A stretch of DNA of 64,000 bases from Bog-473 sp963777485 (lineage in GTDB: Bacteria > Actinomycetota > Acidimicrobiia > Acidimicrobiales > RAAP-2): contig CAVZQP010000001.1 of the NCBI GenBank assembly GCA_963777485.1, positions 1,364,001 through 1,428,000 on the forward strand, read 5' to 3'. The position numbers and the translations under genes are program-made. This document shows positions 42,625 through 51,980 of the stretch, piece after piece. Each line of letters begins with the position of its first letter. Position 1 is the stretch's first letter. Under the pieces are notes generated by a model. It had not been told where the DNA came from. It worked only from the letters and a program-made list of their open reading frames with translations, and made no database searches.

Positions 42625-44178
42625 ATGAGCATCTCGGATTTCAGGGTCGGAACGGTCGAGCCGACTGCGGCGAGCGGGACCGCCGACGAGCCCAACTTCG
42701 CCCTTCCACCCGAGATCAGCGTCCCCCGTGGGCGCCGGCACCAACGCCGGGGTGCGTCCCCGTATCGCAGCATCAGTGACCAGGAGCTCTCCCTGGTGCA
42801 GATCTCGTGTGACTTCATCTGCGCCTGCGTCGCGCTGCCCGTCGCATTGCTCATACTCTCGGCCCTCTCGACTGTGCCGACGAATGCGCCTTCGCACTTC
42901 GGGTTGAGCATCAAGATCGACTCGTTCTTCCCTGTAGCCGTCGTGCTTGCCCTGGCCTTCGGCGGCGTCTACCGGGTGACGCATCGCCAGCTTCAGCCCA
43001 GCGCCTTCCTCGAGTTCCGCGAATTGTCGTTCGGCGTGGGATGCGGATGTGTGCTCACGCTGGCGGTCGGTTCGTTCTTCCATGCGACCTTCGGGACGAT
43101 CGAGCCGATTGCCACCCAGCTCGTCACCGCCGTCATCGTCGCGATCGGGATGATCACGCTGGGACGGATGGTGCTTCGGTTCTTCGTGCACGCCCTGACG
43201 ACCACGCGGGTGTTGGTGGTCGGCGCCGGACAGACCGCCGAGCGGATCATGATGAACGTTCGCTACGACCCCGGCATGACGCTTGTTGGCCGGGTCGTGG
43301 ACGGCGACCTCGCCGACGCAGGCGCAATTGGGCGCGTTGGCGATCTGCCCGAGCTCTGCCGCCAGCTCGACGTGCACCGCGTCTTGGTGGCAGCCGGCGA
43401 CCGGTTCTCGAGCGAGTCGCTCGACACCTACCGTGACCTGCAGGACGTCGTACACATTGCGATGGTGCCGCGCTACTTCGAGCTGATCAGTTGGCGCTCG
43501 CGGCTCACCGACCTCGGCGGCATGCCCTTCCTCGAGATCGCACAGCCTCACCTCAGCCGGTGGGACCGTTTCATGAAGCGGGCGTTCGACCTCTGTATCA
43601 GTGGGGCGGTGCTCCTCGTCTGCTCACCGATCCTTCTCCTGGTCGCGATCGGCGTGAAGCTGAGTTCGCCCGGACCGGTGCTTTTCCGACAGGTGCGCCT
43701 CGGCCGCTACGCCCAGCCCTTCATGGTGACCAAGTTCCGTTCCATGACGACGGACGCAGGAGAGAGTCGCCCCGCGGGCGCACACACTGAGAATCACGGC
43801 AACACGGAGCGACCTCTACACGAGATCCGGAACAAGCACGACGAGAGCTGGCGCATCACCCGCTTTGGGGCGTTTCTTCGTCGCACGGGCATCGATGAGA
43901 TCCCCCAGTTCATCAACGTCTTCAAGGGTGAGATGTCTGTGGTCGGCCCGCGCCCGTTCATCCCGAGCGAATCACGGGTCGAGGGCTGGGCGGTCCGTCG
44001 CTTCGAGGTGCGGCCGGGCATCACCGGCCTGTGGCAGGTGTCGGGCCGCAACGACCTGACTCGTAGCGACCTGGTTCAGCTCGACTATCTCTACGTGTCC
44101 TCCTGGTCGATGTGGTGGGACCTCAAGATCATGTTCGAGACGCCCAAGACGATGGCGCGGGGCACCGGCGCCTACTGA
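42625..44178 (+). CDS. Polyprenyl glycosylphosphotransferase (WbaP/CpsE-like)
   Basis: This starts exopolysaccharide or surface glycan assembly by moving a sugar phosphate to undecaprenyl phosphate. The 517-residue protein has about four TM segments (about 55-195) and a CoA-binding-like Rossmann domain (RVLVVGAGQTAERIM). The fifth TM and catalytic domain have KRAFDLCISGAVLLVCSPI, PVLFRQVRLGR, FMVTKFRSM and GPRPFIPSE, ending RPGITGLWQVSGRN. An insertion rich in His and Glu interrupts the usual segment after KFRSM. GGGAGAG precedes the ATG. No other glycan operon genes follow. Confidence 0.93.
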   Translation: MSISDFRVGTVEPTAASGTADEPNFALPPEISVPRGRRHQRRGASPYRSISDQELSLVQISCDFICACVALPVALLILSALSTVPTNAPSHFGLSIKIDSFFPVAVVLALAFGGVYRVTHRQLQPSAFLEFRELSFGVGCGCVLTLAVGSFFHATFGTIEPIATQLVTAVIVAIGMITLGRMVLRFFVHALTTTRVLVVGAGQTAERIMMNVRYDPGMTLVGRVVDGDLADAGAIGRVGDLPELCRQLDVHRVLVAAGDRFSSESLDTYRDLQDVVHIAMVPRYFELISWRSRLTDLGGMPFLEIAQPHLSRWDRFMKRAFDLCISGAVLLVCSPILLLVAIGVKLSSPGPVLFRQVRLGRYAQPFMVTKFRSMTTDAGESRPAGAHTENHGNTERPLHEIRNKHDESWRITRFGAFLRRTGIDEIPQFINVFKGEMSVVGPRPFIPSESRVEGWAVRRFEVRPGITGLWQVSGRNDLTRSDLVQLDYLYVSSWSMWWDLKIMFETPKTMARGTGAY

Positions 44179-44563
44179 CCCCAGCGGCGCCCGGGACTTC
44201 GGCATCGCCCTCCCCGCCGGAATTTCAGACCCATCTCGACAGCGAATTCGGCCCCCGACGCGGACTGACCAATGGCCGATGCATTGCAGTGAGAACGCCG
44301 GTGACGCACATGTCACTAGTCCGACCTGTCTGCCCCACAGACCCGGTGCGCTGCAACGGGAGTGCGAGGCCGCGTCACGTGCAAGACAGACTTGTGTCAC
44401 CCCAAATTCTCGTTTCACCAGGGAATCAAAAATAAATTCGGGTTGCCCACAAAAACCGGCCGTAAGTGCCCAGCCCAGTACTTGTTTCACTCATAGTCGA
44501 GGTCGGCCCAGGGGCGTTGCTGGAGTGGCGCAATCCCGATTTCGCTCAGGGAGGCAGAGAAGC
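44179..44563. other. 385-base non-coding region
   Basis: No gene is supported. It holds an inverted repeat GTGAC/GTCAC at 44301-44316 and a hairpin GTCTG-CCCCA-CAGAC at 44328-44342. There are two direct GTTTCAC copies at 44412-44418 and 44484-44490, and an A+T-rich patch near 44425-44440 that could be promoter DNA for the small gene downstream. Confidence 0.4.
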
Positions 44564-44878
44564 GTGCAGCGGCAGTTTGAAAGACTGGCAGTGACGTTGT
44601 TTTCGGTCGGCATCGGCGCGGTTGCGTTGGTGCTCGTTGCGGGAGCGGGCGTTGCAGACGCGGCGACGCGCTCTCGCTCGGGCGCAGGAGCTCACCTTCT
44701 TGACTCCGCCACACGCACAGTGGCCAACGGGGCACCCTCGCCGGGGTTGCTCACGGGCCCCGATGTGATGGCCTCCGTCGTCGGGCTGATGGCCGTCCTG
44801 GCCTTTCTCTTCCTCATCGTCACCTTCATTCGAGGACGGGTCCACTCTCGCGTGCTCGCTGCCCGCGCCGCCGCCTGA
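44564..44878 (+). CDS. Small exported/membrane protein, unknown
   Basis: This 104-residue protein has an N-terminal hydrophobic signal (about 8-32, ending GVADAA), a short Ser/Ala/Gly-rich extracytoplasmic stretch, and a second TM segment (about 64-88) followed by a basic tail. This would leave a small loop outside the cell. No family is recognised. The GTG at 44564 is preceded by GGGAGG at a slightly long distance and GAGAAG closer. It is convergent with the SecD-like gene; 85 bases with no clear terminator separate them. Confidence 0.65.
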   Translation: MQRQFERLAVTLFSVGIGAVALVLVAGAGVADAATRSRSGAGAHLLDSATRTVANGAPSPGLLTGPDVMASVVGLMAVLAFLFLIVTFIRGRVHSRVLAARAAA

Positions 44879-44963
44879 CGAACTCCACACAGGTCTGTCT
44901 CGCTAAAGCGCGACCGCGCCAATCCGGCTCACGGGTCCGGATACGAGAAAAACGAATTGCCCT

Positions 44964-45701
44964 CTAGCGGCCTCCCTGCATCGCCGAAGCGATCCTCGTC
45001 GCCTCCGCCTCGCTCCAGTTGCCCGAAACCTGGCCGCGCCCTTTGAACGACGTAAAACCCGATTGCGTCGGCTCGATGATCGGAGCGGACACCACCACTC
45101 CCCCGACATCGAATGCCAGGAGCCGATGGAAACTCCCCTTGGCCACCCTGTCCCACTGCGTCCTGCCTGCTGGCGTGGTCGTCCAGTCGACCACCCACGC
45201 TCCGGTCTGCGTCTTCGTCGCGGTGGCGGAGGCGATAGATCGACTCGACATCACGGCAGGCCCGAGGACGTACCGCATCCCCTTCGACGTCGGCGTTGCC
45301 GCGTAGACAGAAGAACCCGGCAGCCCACCGAGAAGCACCACTTTCGATGCCGAATCGTCGGAGGATTGGGTCGTCCTCTCGCCTTCGAGGATGATCGCCG
45401 GCTGCGGGCTCTGATAGGTGAAGCCGACCGCTGACTGCTTCGACGGCGCGACCTCCATGCTGGCGGCCGTGAGGCTCGATGGGCCGCACGACGAAGCCGA
45501 CAGAGCCGGCTGCGGCGAGGTGACGAACTTGTCGTAAGGCGGCACGACACACAGGACGGGCCTAAAGAGGACGCCTGGTCCCCCGCTGGCTCCGGCCCGT
45601 CCACCAGTGCCGGTCACGAGCAGCCCCACGATCGACGCCACGGCAAACGCGGGCCTCAGAGCTGCAATCGCCCCATGATGGGTCTGCAACCACCGCCCCA
45701 T
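44964..45701 (-). CDS. Orphan secreted protein resembling the SecD P1 domain
   Basis: This 245-residue protein has one N-terminal hydrophobic segment (about 14-30, signal or anchor) and no other TM. Its second half aligns by eye with the P1 domain of the SecD encoded at 2224-3921. TQTGAWVVDW here matches NQTGQWVVNY there, FDVGGVVVSAPIIEPTQSGF matches IELDGQVYSAPLIQPTQTSF, and SGNWSEAEATRIASAM matches SGSLSQQDANNLAQAM. The start FRPVLC also matches FRPVDC. All SecD membrane parts are missing. The ATG at 45701 lacks a clear binding site; a TTG at 45749 would add 16 residues. Function unknown; an accessory to export is conceivable. Confidence 0.72.
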   Translation of the reverse strand: MGRWLQTHHGAIAALRPAFAVASIVGLLVTGTGGRAGASGGPGVLFRPVLCVVPPYDKFVTSPQPALSASSCGPSSLTAASMEVAPSKQSAVGFTYQSPQPAIILEGERTTQSSDDSASKVVLLGGLPGSSVYAATPTSKGMRYVLGPAVMSSRSIASATATKTQTGAWVVDWTTTPAGRTQWDRVAKGSFHRLLAFDVGGVVVSAPIIEPTQSGFTSFKGRGQVSGNWSEAEATRIASAMQGGR

Positions 45702-45785
45702 AAGAGGGTCAGCGTACGGCCGGACGCGCGCGGTGGACCACGCTGGCAAGGAGTGGTGAGCGTCGAAGCGACGCTCCTGCCGGCG

Positions 45786-46007
45786 CTATACCGAGATAGG
45801 TGCGCTCGAGATGGCGCTCACCAGGGACTCGTAGGCCTGGTCGAACTCCTGCTCGCTGTGCGCCTTGCGGCAACGGTGCACCGCGCGGCGGAGATACTGC
45901 TCGCCGCCGCTCAAGTCGGTGGCCTGGATGACCAACGCGATCACTTCGTCCCGTCGCTCTTCGAAGGAACGGGTGTCCTCCTCGGTGAACATCTCGCTCA
46001 ACGTCAC
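45786..46007 (-). CDS. Small acidic helical protein, unknown
   Basis: This 73-residue soluble protein is rich in Glu, Arg and Ala and predicted all-helical from its pattern (EERRDEVIALVIQATDL, EQYLRRAVHRCRKAHSEQEF). An excellent binding site, GGAGGGGGACC, sits right before the GTG at 46007. No family is recognised. It precedes the SecD-P1-like gene on the same strand by 85 bases and may be co-transcribed. The 222 bases upstream, to the divergent ABC exporter, contain no gene. Confidence 0.65.
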   Translation of the reverse strand: MTLSEMFTEEDTRSFEERRDEVIALVIQATDLSGGEQYLRRAVHRCRKAHSEQEFDQAYESLVSAISSAPISV

Positions 46008-46229
46008 GGTCCCCCTCCTTCGTCAGCGATAAGCCGTCTTCGTGCACTTCCATCGTAAGGAGGCCCCGACCAGGGGGTCTATAGGACCAAAGGACTACTC
46101 GCCGGCTTCACACGCTCAGAATGGCCGATTGGGCTGGCAAGTTGTGCGTTCGTTGATTCGGCCTGTTCGGTCGAGGCTCCCGGTTGGGGTGGCCCTCACC
46201 TGGACCTTCTCCCGGTAGGTTCGCCGTTC

Positions 46230-48167
46230 GTGGCAATGCGTGGACACGGGACGGGCGGCGCCCGAGGCGCGTGGGGCGGGATGCGTTCCATGCGCCAGGA
46301 CCGGTCCGTCCTCCGGCACCGGGTCAAGAAGGGCACCGCGAGGCGGATGCTCACGTTCGCGGTCCCGTACAAGAAGATCCTCGCCATCTTCGTGCCGGTC
46401 GTGATCCTCGGTGCGGTCATCGCCGCCGTGAACCCCCTGATCCTCCGGGCTTTGATCGACAACGGGATCCTGAAGAAGAACGCCGACCTGGTCGTGTGGC
46501 TGGCGCTCCTGGTCGCCGTCCTGGCTCTGTTCGATGGCGCGCTCGGACTGGCGGAGCGCCGGATCTCCGCCTACATCGGCGAGTACCTCATTTACGACAT
46601 GCGGGCGAAAGTCTTCCGTCACATCCAGCGGATGCCGCTCGCGTTCTTCAGCCGCACGCAGACCGGCGCGCTCGTCAGCCGGCTGAACAACGACGTCATC
46701 GGCGCGCAACAGGCCTTCACCGACCTCCTCTCCAACGTGGTCGGGAATCTCGTGACCGTGGTGATCGTGATCGCCGCCATGTTCTTCCTCAGCTGGCAGA
46801 TCACCCTGGCCGCTCTGCTCCTGGTGCCCCTCTTCCTGTTGCCCGCCCGCTTCGTGGGTCAACGCATCGGCGCGCTCACCAAGGAGGGCTACGACCTCAA
46901 CTCCGAGATGAACATGGTGATGCAGGAGCGCTTCCAGGTCGGGGGTGCCATGCTCGTCAAGCTGATGGGACGCCCTGAGGTCGAGGCCGAGGCCTTCGAG
47001 GCCAAGGCGGGGCGGGTACGCGACATCGGCATCGCGCAGGCGACCTACGCCCGGGTCTTCTTCGTCGCCCTCACCCTCACTGCCTCCCTTGCGACGGCCA
47101 TCGTCTATGGCGTGGGCGGCGTGGCCGCGGTCCACGGTGCGCTGGCCGTCGGAACCGTCGTCGCCCTGACGAGTTACCTGACCCGCCTCTACCAGCCGCT
47201 CACCCAGCTCTCGAACCTCAACCTCGACGTGATGACGGCCCTCGTTTCCTTCGAACGCCTCTTCGAAGTCCTCGACATCGTGCCGATGATCGAAGAGGCG
47301 CCCGATCCGATCGAGGTGCCCCGGGGTGGTGCCTCGATCGAGTTCGAGCACGTCCGCTTCACCTATCCGTCGGCGCAGGAGGTCTCCTTGGCCTCGCTGG
47401 AGTCGGTTGCCGTGCTCGAAGCGGGTTCGCGCAGCGAGGTGTTGCACGACGTGAGCTTCAGCGTCGATCCCGGAGAGATGGTGGCGTTGGTCGGGCCATC
47501 GGGTGCGGGCAAGACCACGATCTCGGCCCTCGTGCCCCGCTTGTACGACGTGAACGCGGGCAGCGTGCGCATCAGCGGCATCGACGTGCGCCAGGCCACG
47601 TTCGCGTCACTGCGCGACGTCGTGGGCGTGGTTTCTCAGGACCCGCATCTCTTCCACGACACGCTGCGGGCCAACCTCATGTACGCGCGCCCCGAGGCGA
47701 CCGAGGCGGAGGTCTACGAGGCGCTCGCTCAGGCCCAGATCGGGCACATCGTGGCCGATCTGCCCGACGGGCTCGACACCGTCATCGGCGAGCGCGGCTA
47801 CCGGCTCTCGGGCGGCGAAAAACAACGGGTGGCGCTGGCGCGGCTGCTGCTGAAGGCGCCGGACATCGTCGTTTTGGATGAGGCCACCGCTCACCTCGAC
47901 TCTGAGTCGGAGGCGGCGGTCCAACGCGCCCTCCGCCAGACCCTGTCCGGGCGCACGTCGCTCGTCATCGCACACCGGCTCTCCACGGTCCGCGAGGCCG
48001 ACCAGCTGCTGGTGATCGACGACGGGCGCATCGTCGAGCGGGGTACGCACGCCTCATTGCTGGCGGAAAACGGGTTGTACGCCGAGCTCTACCGCACGCA
48101 GTTCGCCGACCAGGAGTCCGAGGGCCAGCCGGCGGGCGGACCTGCGCTCCCGGCCGTTCAAAAGTAG
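46230..48167 (+). CDS. ABC exporter, fused membrane and ATPase domains
   Basis: This 645-residue MsbA/LmrA-like half-transporter has a basic cytoplasmic start (about 35 residues), six TM segments, and an ATPase with Walker A GPSGAGKTTISAL, signature LSGGEKQR, Walker B IVVLDEATAHLD and VIAHRLSTV. An actinobacterial-type insertion (SLASLESVAVLEAGSRSEV) lies between the A-loop strand and Walker A. Unlike the exporter at 7833-9635 it has no adjacent peptide-like gene. It starts at GTG 46230 or ATG 46236. The substrate is unknown. Confidence 0.92.
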   Translation: MAMRGHGTGGARGAWGGMRSMRQDRSVLRHRVKKGTARRMLTFAVPYKKILAIFVPVVILGAVIAAVNPLILRALIDNGILKKNADLVVWLALLVAVLALFDGALGLAERRISAYIGEYLIYDMRAKVFRHIQRMPLAFFSRTQTGALVSRLNNDVIGAQQAFTDLLSNVVGNLVTVVIVIAAMFFLSWQITLAALLLVPLFLLPARFVGQRIGALTKEGYDLNSEMNMVMQERFQVGGAMLVKLMGRPEVEAEAFEAKAGRVRDIGIAQATYARVFFVALTLTASLATAIVYGVGGVAAVHGALAVGTVVALTSYLTRLYQPLTQLSNLNLDVMTALVSFERLFEVLDIVPMIEEAPDPIEVPRGGASIEFEHVRFTYPSAQEVSLASLESVAVLEAGSRSEVLHDVSFSVDPGEMVALVGPSGAGKTTISALVPRLYDVNAGSVRISGIDVRQATFASLRDVVGVVSQDPHLFHDTLRANLMYARPEATEAEVYEALAQAQIGHIVADLPDGLDTVIGERGYRLSGGEKQRVALARLLLKAPDIVVLDEATAHLDSESEAAVQRALRQTLSGRTSLVIAHRLSTVREADQLLVIDDGRIVERGTHASLLAENGLYAELYRTQFADQESEGQPAGGPALPAVQK

Positions 48168-48270
48168 AATCCGTTCTAGTTCCACCGCCGGATCGTCCGG
48201 CAACCGGCTCACCGGTGTGGTGGAGGGTCTGCACGCTCAACTAGTCGGCCATCGAGCAGGAGGTCTCCCC

Positions 48271-49395
48271 GTGCACAACGAACTTTGCGAACGCCTCGGG
48301 ATCGAGTTCCCCATCTTCGCCTTCACCCATTGCCGCGACGTGGCCGCTGCCGTATCGAACGCCGGAGGTCTCGGCGTTCTCGGCGCGGTCGGGTTCAGCG
48401 CCGAGGAGCTCGAGGTCGAATTGAAGTGGCTCGATGAGCACGTCGGCGACCATCCCTACGGCGTGGACATTGTCATCCCCGGCAAGTACGAGGGCATGGA
48501 CGAGATCGACCCGGTGAAGCTCGAAGCCGAGCTGCGGGCGATGATCCCCGACGAGCACCGGACTTTCGCAAAGAAGATCCTGGCCGACCACGGCGTCCCC
48601 GAGATCGAGGGCGGCCCACGACGCGAGCTGCTCGGCTGGACGGCGGCGACGGCGGCGCCGTTGGTGGACGTGATCCTGCAGCACCCGAAAGTGAAGCTGG
48701 TGGCCAACGCGCTCGGCACGCCGCCCGACGACGTGATCGCGCAGGTCCATGACCACGGGATGTTGATGGCCGCACTGGCCGGCTCGGTGAAGCACGCCTT
48801 GAACCACAAGGCGGCGGGGTGCGACATCGTCATCTGTCAGGGCTCCGAAGGCGGCGGGCACACCGGTGACGTGGGGTCGATCGTCCTTTGGCCTGAGGTC
48901 ATCGACGCGGTCGCACCGCTGCCGGTGCTGGCGGCCGGTGGCATCGGCTCGGGACGGCAGATGGCTGCGGCGATGATGTTGGGTGCGTCGGGCGTGTGGA
49001 CCGGCTCGCTCTGGCTGACGGTCGAGGAGGCCAACATCCCGCCCAAGCAGATGGAGTCCTACTTGAAGGCGACGTCGCGCGACACCGTGCGCTCACGTTC
49101 GTTCACCGGCAAGCCCTGCCGGCTGTTGAAGAACGATTGGACGGACGCGTGGGAGGACCCCGGCAACCCGAAGCCGCTCGGCATGCCGCTGCAGATGATG
49201 GTGGCGATCGACTGCGTCTCCCGCGGCCACGCGTATCCCGAAGAGGCCCGCGACGTGAACTTCAACCCTTGCGGGCAGGTGATCGGGCAAGCCACCTCAG
49301 TCCGGCGGACCAAGGACGTCGTGCTCGGAATGGTCGAGGAGTACATCGAGGCGACGGAGCGGTTGCAGCGGGTCAACGAGGGCGCCACGGCCTGA
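48271..49395 (+). CDS. Nitronate monooxygenase / 2-nitropropane dioxygenase-like flavoprotein
   Basis: This 374-residue TIM-barrel flavin enzyme starts with LCERLGIEFPIFAF, then SNAGGLGVLGA for FMN phosphate binding. It has the family motif GSEGGGHTGDVGS with the catalytic His, and VLAAGGIGSGRQMAAAMMLGA. Relatives oxidise nitronates or reduce enoyl compounds; the physiological substrate is unclear. AGGAGGT lies seven bases before the GTG at 48271, one of the best binding sites in the window. It forms a plus-strand run with the nitroreductase and the carboxyltransferase fusion. Confidence 0.9.
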   Translation: MHNELCERLGIEFPIFAFTHCRDVAAAVSNAGGLGVLGAVGFSAEELEVELKWLDEHVGDHPYGVDIVIPGKYEGMDEIDPVKLEAELRAMIPDEHRTFAKKILADHGVPEIEGGPRRELLGWTAATAAPLVDVILQHPKVKLVANALGTPPDDVIAQVHDHGMLMAALAGSVKHALNHKAAGCDIVICQGSEGGGHTGDVGSIVLWPEVIDAVAPLPVLAAGGIGSGRQMAAAMMLGASGVWTGSLWLTVEEANIPPKQMESYLKATSRDTVRSRSFTGKPCRLLKNDWTDAWEDPGNPKPLGMPLQMMVAIDCVSRGHAYPEEARDVNFNPCGQVIGQATSVRRTKDVVLGMVEEYIEATERLQRVNEGATA

Positions 49396-49479
49396 GTCGC
49401 CGGCGGCGGCACAAAGCGACGTTGCGCGCTGGGATATACGGGCTTCGTCGCTCACGCCCGGCGACCTAAGGTCGCCGGT

Positions 49480-50139
49480 ATGGAACTCCATGAAGCGCTC
49501 TACACGACGCGCGCGATGCGCCGGGTCCGCAAGGACCCCATCCCGCTCGACTTGCAAGCCCGGATTATGGACGCTGCCATCCGGGCGCCGTCCGGCGGGA
49601 ACCAGCAGAACTGGCGCTTCTTACTGCTGGACGACCCCGAGAAGAAGGCCGCGCTCGCGCCCTTGTACCAGCACGCGATCAGTGAGCTCTGGCGGGTCGT
49701 CTACAAGCCGCAGCTCGACGCAGCCGCCGCCAACCCAGAGGCGCCGGAGTCGATCCAGCTGTTCAAGGTGCAGAAGTCGGCGCAATGGCTGGCCGACCAC
49801 TTCGAAGATGTCCCGCTGTACCTTTTCCCCTTCAGTCAGCACGACCCGACCGGCGGCTCGATCTACCCCGCCGTGTGGAACGCCATGCTGGCGGCACGTG
49901 CCGAAGGGATCGGCAGCTGCCTGACGGCGCTGCTGCAGTTCTTCCATCCGGCCGAGACGTTCGAGATCCTCGGGATCCCCAACGACGAAGGGTGGATTCT
50001 TTCTGGCACGGTCAGCTTCGGCTATCCCACCGGCAAGTGGGGCATCGGAGCACGTCGCCCTGTCCACGAAGTCACCTACCGCAACGGTTGGGGTTCCGAC
50101 GTGGGCTTCACGGTCCCCTCTCCCCTATGGCCGGGGTGA
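49480..50139 (+). CDS. Nitroreductase-family flavoprotein
   Basis: This 219-residue FMN enzyme has the N-terminal ALYTTRAMRRVRKDPIP with arginines that bind the FMN phosphate, then RAPSGGNQQNWRFLLLDD. The C-terminal half contains GIGSCLTALLQFF and ILSGTVSFGYPTGKWG. The family reduces nitro groups, quinones or flavins with NAD(P)H. Proximity to a nitronate monooxygenase-like gene hints at linked chemistry, but this is inference. Its stop overlaps the next gene by 4 or 13 bases depending on the start chosen there. Confidence 0.92.
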   Translation: MELHEALYTTRAMRRVRKDPIPLDLQARIMDAAIRAPSGGNQQNWRFLLLDDPEKKAALAPLYQHAISELWRVVYKPQLDAAAANPEAPESIQLFKVQKSAQWLADHFEDVPLYLFPFSQHDPTGGSIYPAVWNAMLAARAEGIGSCLTALLQFFHPAETFEILGIPNDEGWILSGTVSFGYPTGKWGIGARRPVHEVTYRNGWGSDVGFTVPSPLWPG

Positions 50140-51971
50140 GCGTCGTCGCTGCGGCGTTCGGGGGCACGGTGCTCCGGCTGGCCGTAGACCCAGATGTGGA
50201 GGTGCCGGCGGGCGCCGACCTCCTGGTAATCGAGTCGATGAAGATGGAGCACGTCATCGAAGCACCGACGGCCGGCTCGGTCCGCTCTTTTTCGGTGTCC
50301 GTCGGCGATGCCGTGCAGAGCGGCGATGTGCTGCTGCATTTCGCGCCGTCCGCTGTCGAGCAAGTCGAGACAGCTGCGACCGCGGCCTCGGCCGAAGCGC
50401 CAGCGGAGCGAGGAGAGACACGACCGGAGCTCGCGGAGCTTCGCCGGCGAACCGCCGCCACGCAGGACGCCGGTCGACCAGACGCGACCGAACGCCGGCA
50501 CGCGCGGGGTCGACGCACGGCGCGGGAGAACATCGAGGACTTGTGTGACCCCGGGACCTTCGAGGAGTACGGCCGTTTCGTCATTGCCGCCCAGCGCGCG
50601 CGACGCGATCGCGATGACCTGATCGCCAACACGCCGACGGACGGGCTGATCGCCGGCATCGCCCGGGTGAACGGCGACCTGTTCGAGCCGGAACTGGCGC
50701 GCTGCGCGGTGCTTTCTTACGACTACAGCGTTCTGGCGGGCACCCAGGGCCAGATGAACCACAAGAAGAAGGACCGTCTCTTCGATCTCATCGAGCGGCT
50801 CGGGCTCCCCGTGGTGCTCTTCGCCGAGGGTGGCGGGGGCCGGCCGGGTGACACCGACACCGCGAGCGTCACCGGCCTCGATACCGCTGCTTTCGCGCTG
50901 TTCGGGGCGCTCAGCGGCAAGGTGCCCCTTGTCGGCATCGTCTCGGGCCGGTGCTTCGCGGGCAACGCGGCGCTCCTCGGTTGCTGCCACGTCGTCATCG
51001 CCACGCCCGACGCCAACATCGGGATGGGTGGCCCCGCCATGATCGAGGGTGGCGGCCTCGGCGTGTACGCACCCGAGGACGTGGGGCCCGTCTCGGTGCA
51101 GGTGCCGAACGGGGTCATCGACGTGTTGGTGGACGACGAGAAGGCGGCGGTCGACGTCGCCCGGCGCTACCTCTCCTACTTCCAGGGCGACCTTGCGGAC
51201 TGGAGCGTGCCTGATCAGACATTGCTTCGTGACGTCGTGCCGGCCGATAGGCGCCGCGTCTACGACGTGCACCGAGCGCTCGAATTGTTGGCCGACGAAG
51301 GGTCGGTCCTGGAGTTGAGGCCCTCCTTCGCCCCCGGGATGGTGACTGCACTTGCTCGCGTCGAGGGGCGGGCGGTCGGTGTCATCGCCAACAACCCGAT
51401 GCATCTCGCCGGCGCGGTCGACGGCCCGTGCGCGGACAAGGCGGCGCGGTTCCTGCAACTCTGCGAGGCGTTCGGCTTGCCGGTCCTTTCGCTGTGCGAC
51501 ACGCCCGGCTTCATGGTCGGCCCGGAGGCGGAGGAGACGGCGCTCGTGCGCCACGTCAGCCGCATGTTCGTCGTCGGTGCGTCGCTCACGGTGCCGTACT
51601 GCTGCGTGATCCTGCGCAAGGGCTACGGACTGGGCGCGCAGGCCATGGCCGGCGGGTCATTCCATCGCCCGATTTTCACCGTGGCGTGGCCGACCGGTGA
51701 GTTGGGTGGCATGGGGCTCGAGGGTGCGGTCCGGCTCGGCTTCCGGCGCGAGCTCGACGCCATTGCGGACGACGCCGAGCGCGAAGCGACCTTCGAGGGA
51801 ATGGTGGAGCGGGCGTACCAACACGGCAAGGCGCTGCACGTGGCCGAGTACTTCGAGATCGACGACGTGATCGATCCGGCGAACACCCGGTCGCGTGTCG
51901 TCCACGCGCTCGAGTCGGCCGGACCCCGGAAAGGAAGGAACGGAAACCGTCCCTTCGTCGACACGTGGTAG
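50127..51971 (+). CDS. Biotinyl domain fused to acyl-CoA carboxyltransferase
   Basis: This 614-residue protein begins with a biotin carrier domain (about 1-75) with the biotinylation site IESMKMEH. A charged linker follows, then a complete carboxyltransferase of the acetyl/propionyl-CoA carboxylase beta type (about 110-600), with GQMNHKKKDR, GGGGRPGD, GGPAMIEGGGLGV and GGSFHRP. It would move CO2 from biotin to an acyl-CoA. The biotin carboxylase subunit is absent from the window. The ATG at 50127 overlaps the nitroreductase by 13 bases; GTG 50136 would overlap as GTGA. The fusion of carrier to carboxyltransferase without the carboxylase is unusual. Confidence 0.9.
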   Translation: MAGVSVVAAAFGGTVLRLAVDPDVEVPAGADLLVIESMKMEHVIEAPTAGSVRSFSVSVGDAVQSGDVLLHFAPSAVEQVETAATAASAEAPAERGETRPELAELRRRTAATQDAGRPDATERRHARGRRTARENIEDLCDPGTFEEYGRFVIAAQRARRDRDDLIANTPTDGLIAGIARVNGDLFEPELARCAVLSYDYSVLAGTQGQMNHKKKDRLFDLIERLGLPVVLFAEGGGGRPGDTDTASVTGLDTAAFALFGALSGKVPLVGIVSGRCFAGNAALLGCCHVVIATPDANIGMGGPAMIEGGGLGVYAPEDVGPVSVQVPNGVIDVLVDDEKAAVDVARRYLSYFQGDLADWSVPDQTLLRDVVPADRRRVYDVHRALELLADEGSVLELRPSFAPGMVTALARVEGRAVGVIANNPMHLAGAVDGPCADKAARFLQLCEAFGLPVLSLCDTPGFMVGPEAEETALVRHVSRMFVVGASLTVPYCCVILRKGYGLGAQAMAGGSFHRPIFTVAWPTGELGGMGLEGAVRLGFRRELDAIADDAEREATFEGMVERAYQHGKALHVAEYFEIDDVIDPANTRSRVVHALESAGPRKGRNGNRPFVDTW

Positions 51972-51980
51972 GGAGCCGCT

